A stretch of DNA of 52,937 nt from an uncultured Lachnospiraceae bacterium (lineage in GTDB: Bacteria; Bacillota; Clostridia; Lachnospirales; Lachnospiraceae): the NCBI GenBank assembly GCA_949743325.1, contig CATJTQ010000068.1:1-52937 (forward strand). The letters are read 5' to 3'. Positions 1-9,416 of this stretch are shown one piece after another. The notes under the pieces were generated by a model. That model searched no databases. It saw only the letters and a program-made list of their open reading frames with translations, and had not been told where the DNA came from. The position numbers and the translations under genes were made by a program. Within the stretch, counting starts at the first letter, position 1, and each line of letters begins with the position of its first letter.

Positions 1-247
1 GGAAGGATTGGCATTGTCTGACAATCTTATCGATTGGGAGAAAGTTGAACAGCCTATTATAACTAACGGTGAGGAAGGCGCAATTGATTCTGGGCATGCA
101 CATAAAGCTTCAATATTTTATTATAATGACACTCTGTATCATTTTTACTGTGCTACCAGACCTTCAAGAGAAGGTGACAGAGCAGTTCTCTATGGAAGTG
201 AATTCAGAACTATTGCAGTTGCGGCAAGTAAACCTTTTAATAAGTAA
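1..247 (+). CDS. C-terminal fragment of a GH43-like glycosidase
   Basis: An open frame enters from the left edge (reading frame 2) and stops with TAA at 245-247, so only about 81 C-terminal residues are seen. The pattern GLALSDNLIDWEK followed by a proline-rich turn, then HAHKASIFYYNDTLYHFY, matches the last blades of five-bladed beta-propeller hydrolases of the GH43/GH32/GH117 type, where each blade has an S-D-x-L-x-x-W repeat. The catalytic residues lie outside the window, so the substrate cannot be named. It is 39 bp upstream of a GH42 gene on the same strand and is probably the preceding gene of the same glycan-degradation operon. Confidence 0.6.
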   Translation, partial: EGLALSDNLIDWEKVEQPIITNGEEGAIDSGHAHKASIFYYNDTLYHFYCATRPSREGDRAVLYGSEFRTIAVAASKPFNK

Positions 248-286
248 GACATATTTTTGTTATGTAAATTAATAGGAGGAATGATA

Positions 287-2311
287 ATGATAAAAAATGC
301 AGACCGCGTTTACTATGGCGGGGATTATAATCCCGACCAGTGGGATGAGGCGACTATTGACGAGGATATGAGGCTTTTTAAGGAAGCCAACATTAATTTA
401 GTTGTTCTTCCTGTATTTTCATGGGCAAAGCTTGAGCCGGAAGAAGGTGTATATAACTTTGAGTGGTTAGATAAGCTGATGGATAAGTTTGCTGAAAATG
501 ATTTAAAAGTAGCTCTGGCAACGCCGACTACAGCTCAGCCGGCATGGCTTTCTAAGAAATATCCTGAAGTGCTTCCTGTGGATAAGCAGGGCAGAAAGCG
601 TACGCATGGAATGAGAGTTTATTTCTGCGTAAACAGCCCTAAATATCGTGAGAGGGCTGCTGCAATAGCTGAGCAGATGGCAAAAAGGTATTCAAATCAT
701 CCATCCCTTGTGTTATGGCATGTGGCAAATGAGTATGGTACGCATTGCTACTGTCCGACATGTCAGGAAAAGTTCCGTGTTTGGCTGAAAGAAAGATATG
801 GAACTGTTGATAATTTAAATGAGAAATGGCATACGTCTTTCTGGGGACGTACGCTCTATGATTTTGATGAGATAATGCTTCCTACGGAATTAAATGATGA
901 TCATCGGTTTAATCCATCAGTCAATCTTGATTATTTAAGGTTTATGACAGATTCAACAATTGAATGTTTTGAGAATGAGGCGTCAATTCTTCGCAAATAC
1001 TGTCCTGATAAAACAATACAGACAAATATTTCGGGGCATATAGAAAAATTAGATCAGTTTAAATTTGTAAAGCATATGGATATTGCTGCATGGGATAATT
1101 ATCCAAAGCCTACTGACGCCAGAAATTTTATTGCATATAAACATGATTTGATGCGCGGATTAAAAAATGGCGAGTCATTTATGATGCAGGAGCAGTCTCC
1201 AAATCAGCAGAATTGGCAGCCATACAGTAAGCTGAAGCGGCCTGGTGAAGTTCGTATGTTAAGCTATCAGGCAATGGCGCATGGTTCGGATACATGTCTG
1301 TTCTTCCAGCTGAGGCAGTCAATTGCAGGACAGGAAATGTTTCATGGTGCAGTAATTTCCCATTCCGGACACAGTAATACAAGAGTTTTTAAAGAATGTG
1401 CTCAGATTGGAAAAGAACTGTCACAGATTGGAGATACATTTGTCGGAGGAAAAATCAGCGCTGAAGTTGGTATTTTATTTGACTGGGATAATTGGTGGGC
1501 AATGGAGTTTGCAGCTTCTTACTGTATGCCTAACAAGAATTTTAATTATTTAAAAAAGATTTCTAAATACCACAAGGCATTGTTTGATAAAAATATACCG
1601 CTTGATATAATAAGTGAAGAAGTTGATTTCAGCAAATATAAAGTTATTTTTGCACCTTATCTGTACATGTTAAAGCCGAATATAGCTGAAAAAATTGATA
1701 CATATGTTAAAGAGGGCGGTATATTTGTGACGACAACTCTTGCAGGACTTGTTGATGAGAATAACCGCGCTGTATACGGTGAATATCCAGGACCGCTTAA
1801 AGAGATATTGGGAATATGGGTTGAGGAGACGGATCCGCTCTCGCCTGATGAAAAGAATTCGCTTGTTATGACAGGCAGATTGTCAGATATGGAAAATGAA
1901 TATTCATGTGGTTTCCACTGCGATATAATTCACAGCCGAGGCGCTGAAGTTCTTGCAAATTATGGAAGTGATTTTTATAAAGGAACACCTGTGCTGACAA
2001 GAAATAAATATGGCAGCGGAATTGGTTATTATATTGGCACAGAGCCTGATGATGCTTTTTTATATGATTTTGTTGAGAGTATTTGTCAGTATGCGGATAT
2101 TGACGCACCATTTAAAGTTTCTGATATGGTGGAGGTTACAAAGCGTGTCAACAACAGTAATGAGACAGTCTTTGCGCTTAATTATGATAAACAAAATGAG
2201 GGTTCAATAGATTTGGGAAGCGATAAGTACATTGACTTGATACGCAATGAGGAGGTCAGCGGAAAAGTCTCAATACCTGCTTATGATGTACGTGTTCTAA
2301 AGAAATTGTAA
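287..2311 (+). CDS. GH42 beta-galactosidase (first of a pair)
   Basis: A 674-residue glycoside hydrolase family 42 enzyme that would release terminal beta-galactose from oligosaccharides. No signal peptide is visible, so it is probably cytoplasmic. The N-terminal TIM barrel opens with YYGGDYNPDQW (residues 9-19). The acid/base Glu149 is in WHVANEYG, and the nucleophile Glu302 is in MMQEQSPNQQNW. Cys114, Cys154, Cys156 and Cys159 are placed like the zinc cluster of GH42 enzymes. Length is normal for the family. The ATG at 287 is preferred over ATG 281 and an upstream TTG because AGGAGG (274-279) sits 7 nt before it. It is followed after 22 bp by a second, divergent GH42 gene. Confidence 0.93.
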   Translation: MIKNADRVYYGGDYNPDQWDEATIDEDMRLFKEANINLVVLPVFSWAKLEPEEGVYNFEWLDKLMDKFAENDLKVALATPTTAQPAWLSKKYPEVLPVDKQGRKRTHGMRVYFCVNSPKYRERAAAIAEQMAKRYSNHPSLVLWHVANEYGTHCYCPTCQEKFRVWLKERYGTVDNLNEKWHTSFWGRTLYDFDEIMLPTELNDDHRFNPSVNLDYLRFMTDSTIECFENEASILRKYCPDKTIQTNISGHIEKLDQFKFVKHMDIAAWDNYPKPTDARNFIAYKHDLMRGLKNGESFMMQEQSPNQQNWQPYSKLKRPGEVRMLSYQAMAHGSDTCLFFQLRQSIAGQEMFHGAVISHSGHSNTRVFKECAQIGKELSQIGDTFVGGKISAEVGILFDWDNWWAMEFAASYCMPNKNFNYLKKISKYHKALFDKNIPLDIISEEVDFSKYKVIFAPYLYMLKPNIAEKIDTYVKEGGIFVTTTLAGLVDENNRAVYGEYPGPLKEILGIWVEETDPLSPDEKNSLVMTGRLSDMENEYSCGFHCDIIHSRGAEVLANYGSDFYKGTPVLTRNKYGSGIGYYIGTEPDDAFLYDFVESICQYADIDAPFKVSDMVEVTKRVNNSNETVFALNYDKQNEGSIDLGSDKYIDLIRNEEVSGKVSIPAYDVRVLKKL

Positions 2312-2333
2312 TAATAAAAAAGGAGGAGAATTT

Positions 2334-4367
2334 ATGATTAAGTTATTTCCAACAGTAGATGCGATTTTACATGGCGGCGATTACAATCCTGAGCAGTGGC
2401 TTGATCGTCCTGATATTTTGGAAGAGGACATCAAGTATATGAAAGAAGCCCATATAAATGTGGTTACGCTTGGAGTTTTTTCATGGTCAATCTATGAGCC
2501 TGTCGAGGGTGAATATCATTTTGATTGGTTAAAAGAGATAATGGATAATTTGTATGCTAACGGTATATATACCATACTTGCCACACCGTCAGGTGCAAGA
2601 CCTGCATGGCTGGACCGTAAATATCCTACTTCTATGAGAACTAACAGCAAAGGAATGAGAAATCTGCATGGTGAGAGACATAACCAGTGTATGACCTCTC
2701 TTGCTTATAGAGCTAAAGTATGCAAAATCGATACTCTGCTGGCAGAGAAATTTGGAAAGCATCCAGGCTTGATTGCATGGCATATTTCTAATGAGATGGG
2801 CAGTGAATGTTGGTGTGATTCATGTCGTGTGCAGTTCCAAAACTATCTGCGCGACAAATATAACAACAATATTGATGATTTAAATAAAGCATGGTGGACT
2901 ACGTTTTGGAGCCATAAGTTTAATAATTTTGAACAGATTGATCCGCCAAGCCCTCGGGGAGAGAGATCAATTCATGGTCTTAATCTGGATTGGAAGCGTT
3001 TTACAACAGCAAATACTATAAGTTTTATGAAGGCTGAGATAGATGTTGTCAAGCATTATTCTCCTGATTTGCCAGTAACAACTAATTTTATGCATCTATA
3101 CCCTCTGCTTGATTACAATAAGATGGCAAAAGAACTTGATATAGTGTCATGGGACAGCTATCCTAGATACAATACTCCAAATGAGACGTTGTATGACACA
3201 ATCGTTTCAGATACATTTGACAATGTAATATACCGCTCTATGAAAAAAGATCGTCCGTTTATGATTATGGAGAGTGTTCCAAGTCTTGTAAATTGGCATG
3301 AATTTAATAAGGCAAAAAGACCTAAAGTGCATATGCTTACAAGTATTCATTCTATCGCCTGCGGTTCAGATACAATACAGTATTTCCAGTGGAGAAAGGG
3401 CAGAGGTTCATACGAGCAGCATCACGGGGCTGTAATTGACCATTTGGGAAGAAATGATACAAGAGTGTTTAACGATGTCAGAGAGGTTGGAGAGACATTA
3501 GAGAAGCTGCATGAATTACAAGGATCACTAATAAAGTCTAAGGCAGCAATTATTTATGACCAGGAAAACAGATGGGCATTGGAGGACGCAGCGGCGTTCA
3601 GCAGCAAGACTAAAAAATATCCTCAGACATGTATGGAAATGCTTAAAGTCTTTATGAAAAACGGCGTTGATGTTGATATTATTTCATCAGATGAAGATTA
3701 CTCTGATTATGATTTTATCGTTGCTCCTCAATTATATATGTTAAAAGAAGGTGTCGCCGATAAGATGAAGATATTTGTCAACAATGGCGGAACGATACTT
3801 GCTACATATATGACAGGTTATGTTGATAAAACTACACTTTGTTTCTTAGGCGGCTTTCCGGGTGACGGACTGACAAAATTGTTTGGTCTGTATACTGAGG
3901 AGATTGATACATTATATCCAAAAGAAGTAAATGGCGTTAAGTTTATTGACGGCGGATTAGACGGTGAATATACGGTTAAAGATTACTGTGATATAATAAA
4001 GGTTCAGACAGCTAAAGTTCTTGCAGAATACACAGCTGATTTTTATAAGTCTTCTCCTGCAGTTACCGTTAATAATTATGGAGAAGGCAAAGCTTACTAT
4101 GTAGGAGCTAGAATAGACAAAGCAGGTATGGATAATCTTATAACTAGCATTTTAGAAGAAAAGGGTATTTCGTATAATAAGCTCCCGGATGGTGTTGAAT
4201 ATCATTGCCGTGAATTAAATGATAATAAGTATGATTTCTTTATTAATTGCAGCGATACGGATGTCACAGTTAATCTTCCGGGTGCAGGAACAAATATGAT
4301 TAATGGTGATAAGGAAGAAGGAGAAGCAGTTATCAAAGCTCTTGAATCATTAGTTATTAAAAGATAA
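2334..4367 (+). CDS. GH42 beta-galactosidase (second of a pair)
   Basis: A 677-residue GH42 enzyme, the same fold as its upstream neighbour but clearly diverged, suggesting a different linkage or oligosaccharide. It opens with HGGDYNPEQW; the acid/base Glu154 is in HISNEMGSECWC and the nucleophile Glu313 in FMIMESVPSLVNW. Zinc-site cysteines are Cys119, Cys159, Cys161 and Cys164. The C-terminal glutamine-amidotransferase-like domain (VAPQLYML, then NNGGTILATYMTGYVD) is present as in other family members. AGGAGG at 2321-2326 fixes the ATG. No signal peptide, so an intracellular oligosaccharide hydrolase is inferred. Same operon as the flanking hydrolase genes. Confidence 0.93.
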   Translation: MIKLFPTVDAILHGGDYNPEQWLDRPDILEEDIKYMKEAHINVVTLGVFSWSIYEPVEGEYHFDWLKEIMDNLYANGIYTILATPSGARPAWLDRKYPTSMRTNSKGMRNLHGERHNQCMTSLAYRAKVCKIDTLLAEKFGKHPGLIAWHISNEMGSECWCDSCRVQFQNYLRDKYNNNIDDLNKAWWTTFWSHKFNNFEQIDPPSPRGERSIHGLNLDWKRFTTANTISFMKAEIDVVKHYSPDLPVTTNFMHLYPLLDYNKMAKELDIVSWDSYPRYNTPNETLYDTIVSDTFDNVIYRSMKKDRPFMIMESVPSLVNWHEFNKAKRPKVHMLTSIHSIACGSDTIQYFQWRKGRGSYEQHHGAVIDHLGRNDTRVFNDVREVGETLEKLHELQGSLIKSKAAIIYDQENRWALEDAAAFSSKTKKYPQTCMEMLKVFMKNGVDVDIISSDEDYSDYDFIVAPQLYMLKEGVADKMKIFVNNGGTILATYMTGYVDKTTLCFLGGFPGDGLTKLFGLYTEEIDTLYPKEVNGVKFIDGGLDGEYTVKDYCDIIKVQTAKVLAEYTADFYKSSPAVTVNNYGEGKAYYVGARIDKAGMDNLITSILEEKGISYNKLPDGVEYHCRELNDNKYDFFINCSDTDVTVNLPGAGTNMINGDKEEGEAVIKALESLVIKR

Positions 4368-4396
4368 TTTGTCATCTGGATATATTTGGAGGAATT

Positions 4397-7300
4397 ATGT
4401 TATATAAAAATAATAATGCGGATATGTTAGACTGCACGCTGTTTGCAAATCCGACAGATGAATATAGAGGCGCTCCTTTCTGGTCTTGGAATTGTAAAAT
4501 TACTAAAGAGTTGATAGACCATCAGATTGAAATTTATCATCAGATGGGAATCGGCGGATTTACAATTCATGTTAGAACTGGTTTGGAGACCGAATATATG
4601 AGTGAAGAATATCTTGACCTGATAGATTATTGTAATGAGAAGGCCAAGAAAATGGGAATGTATTGTTATCTCTATGATGAGGACAGGTATGCTTCCGGGG
4701 CCGCCGGGGGAATGGTAACTGAAAATATCCGTTTTCGCCAGCGTTCCATGTTTTTAAGTCAAAATTTACAGGATGAGCTTGATTGTTCAAGAGATGAATA
4801 TGAGGCAAAAATTGACGCTGGTGAGAAGCCAAGAGGATATTATCTTACATCTTACCAAGTTATATTAGACGAAGAGGGATGTCTTAAAAGTTATCAGCAG
4901 GTTGATAAAGATACTGAAGTTTCTGAGGGAAAGATTTGGCATGCATATGTTAAGATTGCCAAAGAGAGTCCGTGGTTTAATGATCAGACGTACATAGATG
5001 TATTTAATGAGGAGGCGGTTGCTTATTTTATTGAAGTTACGCATAAAAGGTATTTTGATAAAATAGGAAAAGATTTTGGAAAATCTGTTCCGTCAATTTT
5101 TACTGACGAACCTCAGATGGCAGGCAAATTTGCTTTTGCCACACCGTTTACAGACAGGGATGCCACACTTTCTTACACTGATGATATGAATGATACATTT
5201 AAGGCAGAGTATGGAATTTCACTGTTGTCAATAGTTCCTGAAGTCTTATGGGAGCTTCCAGGCGGAAAGGTGTCAGTGCATCGTTACAACTATCACAATC
5301 ATCTTGCTGAGCGTTTTGCAAAGTCTTTTCCGGATCAGATTTCAGAATGGTGCAAAGAACATAATATAATGATGACCGGACATTATATGTCGGAGAGGAC
5401 ATTGTATTCTCAAACGTTAGCGTTAAGTGAAGCCATGAGGCTTTACCGAAGTATGCAGCTGCCAGGTATAGATATATTGTGTGACCAGAAAGAATTTACC
5501 ACAGCCAAACAAGCTGTCTCTGTTGCCAGGCAGCAGGGCAGGGAAGGCGTTATATGTGAACTATATGGTGTGACAGAGTGGGACGCTGAATTTAAAACTT
5601 ACAAACTCCAGGGAGATTGGCTTGCAGCGCTTGGAATTACTCAACGTTGTCATCATCTGACTTTTATGTCAATGGAGGGAGAGGCGAAGAGAGACTGGCC
5701 GGCGTCAATAGGTTATCAGTCGCCTTGGTATCCGGTATATCATATGGTTGAAGACCATTTTGCAAGATTGAATACCGCCCTGACAAGAGGTATACCCGAT
5801 GTTTCTCTGGCGGTTATACATCCTATTGAATCTTACTGGATTAGTTATGGGCCAAACTCTCAGACACAGACCATAAGGGATCAGCTTGATGAAAATTTTG
5901 AAAACTTAACACAATGGTTATTATACGGAACGGTTGATTTTGATTTTATATCAGAAAGTCTGTTTACGGAATTTACTAAGGAATTGCCGCAGACAAATAT
6001 ACTGAAAGTTGGCGATATGTCATACAAGGCTGTACTGGTACCAGATTTAAAGACAATTCGCTCTACAACATTAGAAAGACTGGAAGCGTTTGCAGACGCC
6101 GGAGGTAAAGTTATTTTTGCAGGTAATATTCCTCAATTTGTCGATGCAGTTAAGTCAGACAGGGCTGTAAAGCTTGCAGACAGATGCAGTAACGTGCAAT
6201 TTAACAGAGCTGAGATTCTTAATGAATTAAAATGTGTTAGGAATGTGGAAATACGAGATGCCAAGGGTAAACTTTCTGATAATCTGTTCTATCAGATGAG
6301 GAATGATAATGAAAATAAATGGTTGTTTGTATGCCATGTAAACCGTAAGAGAAATATCTTAGAAAAGCATGAGAAGTATTACATTACGGTTAAAGGTCTT
6401 TGGAGACCAGTTCTTTACAATACACAGACAGGTGAGACAAGGGATTATGATATGGTTACAGCTGTCAATGGAAATACTGAGATAAAAGTGCATTTATTTG
6501 CAGAGGACAGCATTCTTTTTATGCTTCTTCCCGCTGCACCTGAAAAAGTTGCTGCTCCTGTTTCTTACAAATATAAATCAGTGCAGGTATCAGAGCCTGA
6601 CTGTTATTGTCTTACAGAGCCTAATGTATTTGTTCTTGACTATGCTGAGTATAGATTTGATGACGGTGAGTGGAAGCCGAAAAATGAAATACTTAAAATT
6701 GATAATGAGTTCAGACAATTATTAGGACTTCCAAGAAGACAGGATCATTTTACACAGCCGTATCGTGTTCCTGATGTTCCTACAGAGCATAAAGTGTCTT
6801 TGCGCTATATATTTGATTCCGAGATTGAGGTCGGCGGAATTAAATATGCTATGGAGAGACCGAATAATGCTGAAATACATTTTAATGGTGAGAAAGTTGA
6901 CAGCAGTAATATTACAGGATATTATGTTGATAAGTCTATTGAGACAATTTCTCTGCCAAATATTAAAAAAGGAAAAAATGAACTTATAGTTGAGATTCCG
7001 TTTGGAAGGAAAGTAAATCTAGAGTGGAGTTATCTGCTTGGTGATTTCGGTGTCAAGGTGCTTGGTACTTACAGTTGTATTACTCAGAGGGCAGATAAAC
7101 TTTATTTTGGGGATATAACAAATCAAACGCTGCCGTTTTATACTGGAAATGTTATATATGAGTTTAGTATTGATTTAGCAGAAGATGCAGATGATGTTGT
7201 TATTGAAGTTCCGCATTTCAAAGCGCCGGTTCTTGATTTATTTGTAGATGGGGAAGAGAAATGTCTGGTAGCTTATGCACCGCACAAGGGCAGTATTGGA

Positions 7301-7510
7301 ACGTTAAAGGCAGGGGCGCATAAAGTTAAGATTGAACTTTACGGCAACAGGTTTAACGGATTTGGAACTATCCATAATGCAAATGATGAATTTAAATGGT
7401 ATGGACCCGATTCTTACCGTTCAAAGGGGAGTCAGTGGTCAGATACATATCAGTTGAGAAGCAATGGAATTCTATCACCTGTCAATGTACTGATATCAGT
7501 TAGTAATTAA
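4397..7510 (+). CDS. GH106-like glycoside hydrolase (alpha-L-rhamnosidase type)
   Basis: A 1037-residue protein with the N-terminal signature YRGAPFWSWN (residues 23-32) and IHVRTGLETEYM of the large GH106-type/uncharacterised hydrolase group, in which alpha-L-rhamnosidases are known. Candidate acidic catalytic residues are in FTDEPQM (Asp237/Glu238) and in CELYGVTEW (Glu388, Glu394). A TIM barrel is followed by a Rossmann-like region (about 510-620). A C-terminal beta-sandwich resembles carbohydrate-binding modules of family 2-type hydrolases. No signal peptide. GGAGG at 4388-4392 supports the ATG. The gene lies 29 bp after the second GH42 gene, so a shared transcript is likely. Family membership is from motif memory; the substrate is inference. 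Confidence 0.7.
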   Translation: MLYKNNNADMLDCTLFANPTDEYRGAPFWSWNCKITKELIDHQIEIYHQMGIGGFTIHVRTGLETEYMSEEYLDLIDYCNEKAKKMGMYCYLYDEDRYASGAAGGMVTENIRFRQRSMFLSQNLQDELDCSRDEYEAKIDAGEKPRGYYLTSYQVILDEEGCLKSYQQVDKDTEVSEGKIWHAYVKIAKESPWFNDQTYIDVFNEEAVAYFIEVTHKRYFDKIGKDFGKSVPSIFTDEPQMAGKFAFATPFTDRDATLSYTDDMNDTFKAEYGISLLSIVPEVLWELPGGKVSVHRYNYHNHLAERFAKSFPDQISEWCKEHNIMMTGHYMSERTLYSQTLALSEAMRLYRSMQLPGIDILCDQKEFTTAKQAVSVARQQGREGVICELYGVTEWDAEFKTYKLQGDWLAALGITQRCHHLTFMSMEGEAKRDWPASIGYQSPWYPVYHMVEDHFARLNTALTRGIPDVSLAVIHPIESYWISYGPNSQTQTIRDQLDENFENLTQWLLYGTVDFDFISESLFTEFTKELPQTNILKVGDMSYKAVLVPDLKTIRSTTLERLEAFADAGGKVIFAGNIPQFVDAVKSDRAVKLADRCSNVQFNRAEILNELKCVRNVEIRDAKGKLSDNLFYQMRNDNENKWLFVCHVNRKRNILEKHEKYYITVKGLWRPVLYNTQTGETRDYDMVTAVNGNTEIKVHLFAEDSILFMLLPAAPEKVAAPVSYKYKSVQVSEPDCYCLTEPNVFVLDYAEYRFDDGEWKPKNEILKIDNEFRQLLGLPRRQDHFTQPYRVPDVPTEHKVSLRYIFDSEIEVGGIKYAMERPNNAEIHFNGEKVDSSNITGYYVDKSIETISLPNIKKGKNELIVEIPFGRKVNLEWSYLLGDFGVKVLGTYSCITQRADKLYFGDITNQTLPFYTGNVIYEFSIDLAEDADDVVIEVPHFKAPVLDLFVDGEEKCLVAYAPHKGSIGTLKAGAHKVKIELYGNRFNGFGTIHNANDEFKWYGPDSYRSKGSQWSDTYQLRSNGILSPVNVLISVSN

Positions 7511-7540
7511 GAGTGATTAAAAATGTATTTATTGCTAATA

Positions 7541-7591
7541 CATGCCCCTGCAGGGCGAGGAAACAGCTTCGCTGTTTCGTAAGGTTTACTT
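7541..7591. repeat. Dispersed palindromic repeat, copy 1
   Basis: About 50 bp between the GH106-like gene and the kinase gene. It holds a G/C palindrome (CCCTGCAGGG, about 7547-7556) and a perfect hairpin, GAAACAGC-TTC-GCTGTTTC (7560-7578), followed by TAAGGTTTAC. The same order of elements, with few substitutions, recurs at 20311-20361, so this is a dispersed repeat and not a one-off terminator. No U-tract follows the hairpin. It could act as an mRNA 3'-end stabiliser between operon genes; that role is inference. Confidence 0.7.
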
Positions 7592-7650
7592 TGCTGTTTG
7601 CAAAAGTGGTTACTAACTGTAAAATTATATAAGAATATGAATGGAGGATA

Positions 7651-8751
7651 ATGATGAATTTAAATTTAAGACCAGAAAGTGAATGTAAATTTGATGCAGT
7701 TTCGTTAGGAGAGGTAATGTTAAGACTTGATCCGGGCGAGGGAAGAATCCGTACAGCGCGCTCATTCAGAGCGTGGGAAGGCGGCGGAGAATATAATGTT
7801 GTCCGTGGACTCAGGAGATGTTTTGGCTTAAAAACTGCTGTAATAACTGCATTTGCTGATAACGAAGTTGGTATGCTTATGGAGGATTTTATTTTACAGG
7901 GCGGTGTTGATACATCATTGATTAAATGGATGGAAACTGACGGAATTGGAAGAGTTTGCCGTAATGGTATTAATTTTACGGAGAGAGGTTTTGGAATCCG
8001 CGGTGCAAAAGGCTGTTCAGACAGAGCTAACACTGCTATTTCAAAAGCTGCTCCCGCCGATTTTGACTTTGATTATATCTTTGGCGAGCTGGGCGCCAGA
8101 TGGTTACATACTGGAGGTATTTATGCTGCATTGTCAGAGCAGTCATGTGAGACAGTTATAGAGGCTATAAAAACTGCTAAGAAATACGGAACAGTAGTAT
8201 CTTATGATTTGAACTACCGTCCTTCAATGTGGAGTGCAATAGGCGGACAGGCAAAGGCTCAGGAAGTCAATAAAGAGATAGCAAAATATGTTGATGTAAT
8301 GATTGGCAATGAAGAAGATTTTACTGCCTGCTTAGGTTTTGAGATTGAGGGCAATGATGAGAATTTAAAAGAACTTAATCTTGATGGATACAAAAAAATG
8401 ATTAATGAGGCAGCAAAGGCATATCCTAATTTTAAAGCTGTCGCTACAACACTCAGAGAAGTTAAAACTGCTACAGTAAATGACTGGAGCGCTATCTGCT
8501 GGGCTGACGGAGAAGTGCATAAAGCTAAGGATTATAAAGGTCTTGAAATTATGGATCGTGTAGGCGGCGGTGATTCATTTGCATCAGGTCTAATTTATGG
8601 TCTTATGACAACAGGTGACGCTAATCTGGCTGTAAATTACGGCGCTGCACATGGTGCTCTTGCGATGACAACTCCAGGAGATACAACAATGGCAAGCAAA
8701 AAAGAAGTAGAGGCTATAATGGGCGGAGCAGGCGCACGTGTTCAGAGATAA
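7651..8751 (+). CDS. PfkB-family sugar kinase, 2-keto-3-deoxygluconate kinase-like
   Basis: A 366-residue ribokinase-family enzyme that transfers the ATP gamma-phosphate to a sugar or sugar acid in the cytoplasm. The N-terminal substrate lid (VSLGEVMLRLDPGEG, residues 17-31) and WEGGGEYNVVRGLRR match KdgK-type kinases. The C-terminal PfkB signature DRVGGGDSFASG (302-313) supplies the anion hole and catalytic Asp308. KDG kinases act after uronic acid or sugar-acid catabolism, which fits the pectin-type genes upstream. GGAGG at 7643-7647 serves either ATG 7651 or ATG 7654 (6-nt spacing, perhaps the better start). The exact substrate cannot be read from the sequence. Confidence 0.85.
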   Translation: MMNLNLRPESECKFDAVSLGEVMLRLDPGEGRIRTARSFRAWEGGGEYNVVRGLRRCFGLKTAVITAFADNEVGMLMEDFILQGGVDTSLIKWMETDGIGRVCRNGINFTERGFGIRGAKGCSDRANTAISKAAPADFDFDYIFGELGARWLHTGGIYAALSEQSCETVIEAIKTAKKYGTVVSYDLNYRPSMWSAIGGQAKAQEVNKEIAKYVDVMIGNEEDFTACLGFEIEGNDENLKELNLDGYKKMINEAAKAYPNFKAVATTLREVKTATVNDWSAICWADGEVHKAKDYKGLEIMDRVGGGDSFASGLIYGLMTTGDANLAVNYGAAHGALAMTTPGDTTMASKKEVEAIMGGAGARVQR

Positions 8752-8842
8752 GCTATAAGTACCAGATTTATAGTAAGTATTTAGATATAATTATCTTTTA
8801 AATTAAATATAAGTATAAGTAATATATAAGAGCAGTAATGAG

Positions 8843-8892
8843 AACAAAAAAGCAGTCAGAACATATAGAGAACATGGGACTGCTTTTTTGTT
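8843..8892. terminator. Rho-independent terminator after the glycan operon
   Basis: A perfect 15-bp inverted repeat (8843-8857 paired with 8878-8892, 20-nt loop) whose arms carry A and T runs. It ends the glycan/kinase operon and is symmetrical enough to work in both directions. Confidence 0.85.
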
Positions 8893-8950
8893 ATAATTAA
8901 ATTGTAAAATAGGTTTACATAATAAAAAGTTTTGGCTATGTAAATGTATA

Positions 8951-8980
8951 TTGCTTATAGAAAAAAGACACAATTATACT
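8951..8980 (+). promoter_or_regulatory. Possible sigma-A promoter for the lrgAB-like pair
   Basis: TTGCTT (8951-8956) and TATACT (8975-8980) are separated by 18 nt and lie about 55 bp before the LrgA-like start. The -35 match is weak (3 of 6), so this is a candidate only. Confidence 0.35.
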
Positions 8981-9035
8981 GGGATTTTAAAACATTTTAA
9001 TAAGAGTGTCTGACAAGAAACAAGGAGTGATATAA

Positions 9036-9416
9036 TTGGTTTTTTTAAAACAATTTCTAATAATAATAACAATCTCGTTTGCAGGTGAGGTTTTGAAAAT
9101 GCTGCTGCCATTTAAGATGCCTGCAAGTATATATGGAATGTTAATACTGTTTTTATGTCTTATGACTAAAATTATTAAGCTTGAACAGGTCAGAGATTGC
9201 GGGAAATTTTTGATAGAGATAATGCCGGTAATGTTTATTCCGGCAGGTGTTGGTTTAATGTCCTCTTATGATGTGTTAAGGCCGATGATTATACCAGTTA
9301 GTATAATTACTATTGTGTCGCTAATTGCTGTGATGGCAGTCAGCGGGCTTGTATCTCAGAGTGTAATCAGGATGCAGAGCAATAGAAAGAAATATGGAGA
9401 GGGAGATAATAAATGA
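9036..9416 (+). CDS. LrgA/CidA family membrane protein
   Basis: A 126-residue integral membrane protein with four predicted hydrophobic helices and the family segment PFKMPASIYGMLILF (residues 24-38). LrgA/CidA proteins were first described as holin-like; with LrgB they are now linked to pyruvate or small-acid transport and to control of murein hydrolase activity. The start is TTG 9036, supported by AGGAG (9023-9027) 8 nt upstream; the first residues encoded are MVFLKQFLIIITISFAGEVL. It overlaps the next gene by 4 bp (ATGA), the classic coupled lrgA-lrgB layout. Confidence 0.88.
   Translation: MVFLKQFLIIITISFAGEVLKMLLPFKMPASIYGMLILFLCLMTKIIKLEQVRDCGKFLIEIMPVMFIPAGVGLMSSYDVLRPMIIPVSIITIVSLIAVMAVSGLVSQSVIRMQSNRKKYGEGDNK

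Noticed and set aside
7497-7619. 10-bp inverted repeat CAGTTAGTAA/TTACTAACTG around the repeat at 7541-7591, suggesting a 123-bp MITE
   Set aside because: A 10-bp inverted pair within about 120 bp is expected several times in 53 kb by chance, and the copy at 20279 does not have these ends.
7500-8033. 177-codon minus-strand open frame over the kinase gene
   Set aside because: It is antisense to the strongly supported PfkB kinase, has no ribosome-binding site and no recognisable domain.
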